NCBI GenBank assembly: GCA_002413665.1
Contig: DHXK01000037.1
Span: 70,971 to 78,720 of the forward strand
Length of the DNA stretch: 7,750 nucleotides
Direction: 5' to 3'
From: Legionellales bacterium UBA5158
Lineage (GTDB): Bacteria > Pseudomonadota > Gammaproteobacteria > DSM-16500
The notes below the pieces were generated by a model, which had not been told where the DNA came from, searched no databases, and saw only the letters and a program-made list of their open reading frames with translations. The position numbers and the translations under genes are program-made. Each line of letters begins with the position of its first letter. Within the stretch, counting starts at the first letter, position 1. Positions 6,411 to 7,750 of this stretch are shown here, in pieces.

Positions 6411-6480
6411 TGATTTTCATGGCAATCATGAATTAATGCACTTATCAAAGACTGTCAATCCATGCTTGTATGGAAAATCA
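6411..6480. repeat. Imperfect 20-bp inverted repeat downstream of prs
   Basis: The arm at 6411-6430 (TGATTTTC...CATG) and the reverse complement of 6461-6480 agree at 15 of 20 positions, with a 30-base spacer. Each arm also contains its own small hairpin: TTCATG-GCAAT-CATGAA at 6416-6432 and TCCAT-GCTTGT-ATGGA at 6459-6474. The structure could stabilise the 3' end of the prs transcript; no T-run supports termination. Confidence 0.35.
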
Positions 6481-6626
6481 TTAAACATAAACTCATTTAT
6501 CACTCCAACGGAATGTAAAAATTTTAAACACTGAAAAGTCTCAGCTAGTGCGCATATCCTAGCTTATAACCAGCTTTGAAAACCTCCACAGCCCGCATTT
6601 TCACTGGCTTCTAGCTTAATTTCATG

Positions 6627-6632
6627 TAGAAT
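6627..6632 (+). promoter_or_regulatory. -10-like element ahead of rplY
   Basis: TAGAAT matches 5/6 of the -10 consensus. It is followed by a GC-rich ACGGCC discriminator, such as growth-regulated promoters often have. The hexamer 17 bases upstream (CTGGCT) matches the -35 consensus at only 3/6. A start near 6639 would put the leader hairpin at the very 5' end of the rplY mRNA. Confidence 0.3.
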
Positions 6633-6643
6633 AACGGCCTCTT

Positions 6644-6666
6644 CCTACCCTGGTCGCAGGGGTGGG
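6644..6666 (+). promoter_or_regulatory. Hairpin in the rplY leader
   Basis: CCTACCCTG (6644-6652) pairs with CAGGGGTGGG (6657-6666) through nine pairs, with one bulged G at 6662 and a GTCG tetraloop. It ends 19 bases before the rplY Shine-Dalgarno. Autoregulation by L25 binding to its own leader is known for rplY in E. coli and relatives, so this hairpin is a candidate element. The sequence alone does not show the binding. Confidence 0.4.
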
Positions 6667-6685
6667 TGCAAAATAATCTGATATT

Positions 6686-6689
6686 GGAG
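6686..6689 (+). promoter_or_regulatory. Ribosome binding site that fixes the rplY start
   Basis: GGAG six bases before ATG 6696. The reading frame extends back to a GTG at 6666, but that GTG lies in the leader hairpin, has no suitable site before it, and would add ten residues not seen in the family. Confidence 0.75.
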
Positions 6690-6695
6690 TTACAT

Positions 6696-7370
6696 ATGTC
6701 TGCAATCAAATTCGAACTGGAAGCTTCTGTTCGTGAAGACCTTGGGAAAGGTGCGAGCCGCCGCCTACGTCACGCTAACAAAGTTCCAGCAGTTGTTTAT
6801 GGCGCGGGTGAAGCGGCATCATTGATTACCTTAGATCATAATAAAGTGATCACAGCGCTTTCACACGAAGCTTTTTATTCACATATTTTGACCCTCAAAG
6901 TCGATAATAAAAGTGAAACAGTGATTTTAAAAGATATCCAGCGTAATCCTGCAAAACCTCGCATTCAGCACATCGATTTTTTACGTATTAGAGCTGATCA
7001 AAAACTTCAAATGCATGTTCCATTGCATTTCAAAGGTGAAGATGCAGCCCCAGGCCTAAAAGAAGGTGGTGTTCTTTCTCATATTATTTCTGATGTTGAA
7101 GTATCTTGTTTGCCTGCTGACTTGCCTGAATTCATTGAAGTTGATGTTTCTAATTTAGTCATGAACGACACATTACACTTATCACAATTAACATTACCTA
7201 ATGGTGTTGAATTAGTTGCGCTAAGCCACGGCGAAGAAAGCAATGACTTACCGGTTGTTTCCGTTCATAAACCTCGCGTTATAGTTGAAGAAATTCTTGA
7301 AACCGAAGAAACCGAAACTGCTGTAGGATCTCCAACAGCTGAAAGCAAATCAGATAACAGCAAAGAATAA
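6696..7370 (+). CDS. rplY: 50S ribosomal protein bL25, long Ctc/TL5 form
   Basis: bL25 binds 5S rRNA in the central protuberance of the 50S subunit. This protein has 224 residues, more than twice the 94 of E. coli L25, and is the two-domain Ctc/TL5 type. The N-terminal 5S rRNA-binding beta-barrel covers about 1-97, with REDLGKGASRRLRHANKVPAVVYG (13-36) and RIQHIDFLRI (89-98). A C-terminal domain covers about 100-195, with VPLHFKGEDAAPGLKEGGVL (108-127) and the LPADLPEFIEVDVS stretch (139-152). The last 25-30 residues are a low-complexity acidic tail (EEILETEETETAV...). The gene lies between prs and pth, the conserved order, and ends 21 bases before the pth start, so the two are probably co-transcribed. 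The long form is the rule outside Enterobacteria-like lineages, so the length alone is not odd. Confidence 0.95.
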   Translation: MSAIKFELEASVREDLGKGASRRLRHANKVPAVVYGAGEAASLITLDHNKVITALSHEAFYSHILTLKVDNKSETVILKDIQRNPAKPRIQHIDFLRIRADQKLQMHVPLHFKGEDAAPGLKEGGVLSHIISDVEVSCLPADLPEFIEVDVSNLVMNDTLHLSQLTLPNGVELVALSHGEESNDLPVVSVHKPRVIVEEILETEETETAVGSPTAESKSDNSKE

Positions 7371-7378
7371 TTTCTTTT

Positions 7379-7383
7379 AGGAG
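7379..7383 (+). promoter_or_regulatory. Ribosome binding site for the TTG start of pth
   Basis: AGGAG lies eight bases before TTG 7392. No ATG or GTG is available in frame between the rplY stop and the conserved LIVGLGNPG start, so this site is what selects the rare TTG. Confidence 0.65.
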
Positions 7384-7391
7384 ATTCAACA

Positions 7392-7750
7392 TTGTCATCG
7401 GGCGGTGGAATTACTCTGATTGTAGGATTAGGCAATCCGGGTTCCGAATACGAACACACCCGACACAATGCTGGCGCTTGGTTTGTTAAGGAATTAGCAA
7501 ACTCAGCGCATATTACCTTGCGTCACGAATCTAAATATCGTGGCGCACATGGTGTTATAAAAATCGACGGTCACGATTGTCATTTACTTATCCCCTCAAC
7601 CTTCATGAATCTCAGCGGCCAATCTGTGCAAGCTGTTGCAAGTTATTTTAAAATTCCCGCATCTGGAATTTTAATTGCACATGATGAAATTGACATACCT
7701 ACTGGCATTATTCGATTGAAATTTGATGGTGGCGCTGGTGGACATAATGG
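7392..7750 (+). CDS. pth: Peptidyl-tRNA hydrolase, N-terminal part (runs off right edge)
   Basis: Pth cleaves peptidyl-tRNAs that drop off the ribosome, freeing tRNA. The window holds 119 codons, about 60% of the 194 residues of E. coli Pth. Family residues, counted from the TTG start, are N15 and Y20 in VGLGNPGSEY, the catalytic H25 in THNAG-type TRHNAG, N73 in FMNLSG, D98 in HDEIDIP, and H118-N119 in GGAGGHN. These match E. coli N10, Y15, H20, N68, D93, H113 and N114 with a constant offset of five, so the N-terminus is five residues longer (MSSGGG...). The start is TTG with AGGAG upstream. The gene follows rplY by 21 bases, as in other gammaproteobacteria; ychF would usually come next. The visible part has no defect. 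Confidence 0.96.
   Translation, partial: MSSGGGITLIVGLGNPGSEYEHTRHNAGAWFVKELANSAHITLRHESKYRGAHGVIKIDGHDCHLLIPSTFMNLSGQSVQAVASYFKIPASGILIAHDEIDIPTGIIRLKFDGGAGGHN

Larger units (their letters stand above)
6362..6695. other. Non-coding gap between prs and rplY
   Basis: This 334-base stretch holds no convincing gene. It contains an imperfect inverted repeat (6411-6480), a short perfect inverted repeat AGCTAG/CTAGCT (6543-6548 and 6559-6564, 10-base loop), a -10-like TAGAAT (6627-6632), a GC-rich hairpin just before rplY (6644-6666) and the rplY ribosome binding site. No hairpin followed by a T-run marks a terminator for prs. Confidence 0.5.

Noticed and set aside
6416..6432. TTCATG-GCAAT-CATGAA hairpin as the prs terminator
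   Set aside because: The stem is AT-rich and only six pairs, and no T-run follows.
6430..6458. Minus-strand TTGACA (6453-6458) as a promoter antisense to prs
   Set aside because: The -10 positions at 16-18 bases match the consensus at three of six or fewer, with no other sign of a transcript.
6666..6695. Upstream GTG extension of rplY
   Set aside because: The GTG is in the leader hairpin and has no suitable ribosome binding site; ATG 6696 has GGAG at six bases and matches the family N-terminus.
7265..7468. 67-codon reverse-strand frame across the rplY-pth junction
   Set aside because: It covers the end of rplY and the conserved start of pth on the opposite strand; no support as a gene.

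Overview
The window is AT-rich gammaproteobacterial DNA carrying the conserved hemA/lolB housekeeping neighbourhood. One edge holds a gene for a Dot/Icm (type IVB) secretion component. That partial gene reads as DotM/IcmP, and the ispE gene that usually follows lolB is missing. Together these point to the order Legionellales (Legionella/Coxiella/Berkiella-like), host-associated bacteria that mostly make isoprenoids by the mevalonate route. The order-level placement is an inference from gene content; I cannot name a genus.

Layout. On the minus strand, reading from about 4224 leftwards: hemA (glutamyl-tRNA reductase), prfA (release factor 1), prmC (release factor glutamine methyltransferase), dksA (RNA polymerase/stringent-response factor), then the N-terminal 129 codons of dotM/icmP running off the left edge. 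hemA and prfA overlap by an ATGA, and prfA and prmC are one base apart, so these three are almost certainly one translationally coupled operon. dksA follows after 58 bases with a plausible promoter of its own. dotM follows dksA after 104 bases.

On the plus strand, diverging from hemA at about 4225-4474: lolB (outer-membrane lipoprotein insertion), tRNA-Gln(UUG), prs (PRPP synthase), rplY (long bL25/Ctc-type ribosomal protein) and the first 119 codons of pth (peptidyl-tRNA hydrolase), which runs off the right edge. This is the usual gammaproteobacterial order lolB-ispE-tRNAGln-prs-rplY-pth with ispE removed.

Functional theme: heme and tRNA use (hemA), translation termination (prfA, prmC), ribosome assembly and peptidyl-tRNA recycling (rplY, pth), nucleotide precursor supply (prs), transcriptional adjustment to starvation (dksA) and envelope biogenesis (lolB). 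All complete genes look intact with their key residues present. I see no insertion sequence, CRISPR array, phage gene or clearly novel system. Points worth a second look are the dotM-dksA junction, the clean absence of ispE, an 18-codon mini-ORF with a strong Shine-Dalgarno in the hemA/lolB gap, and a hairpin in the rplY leader.
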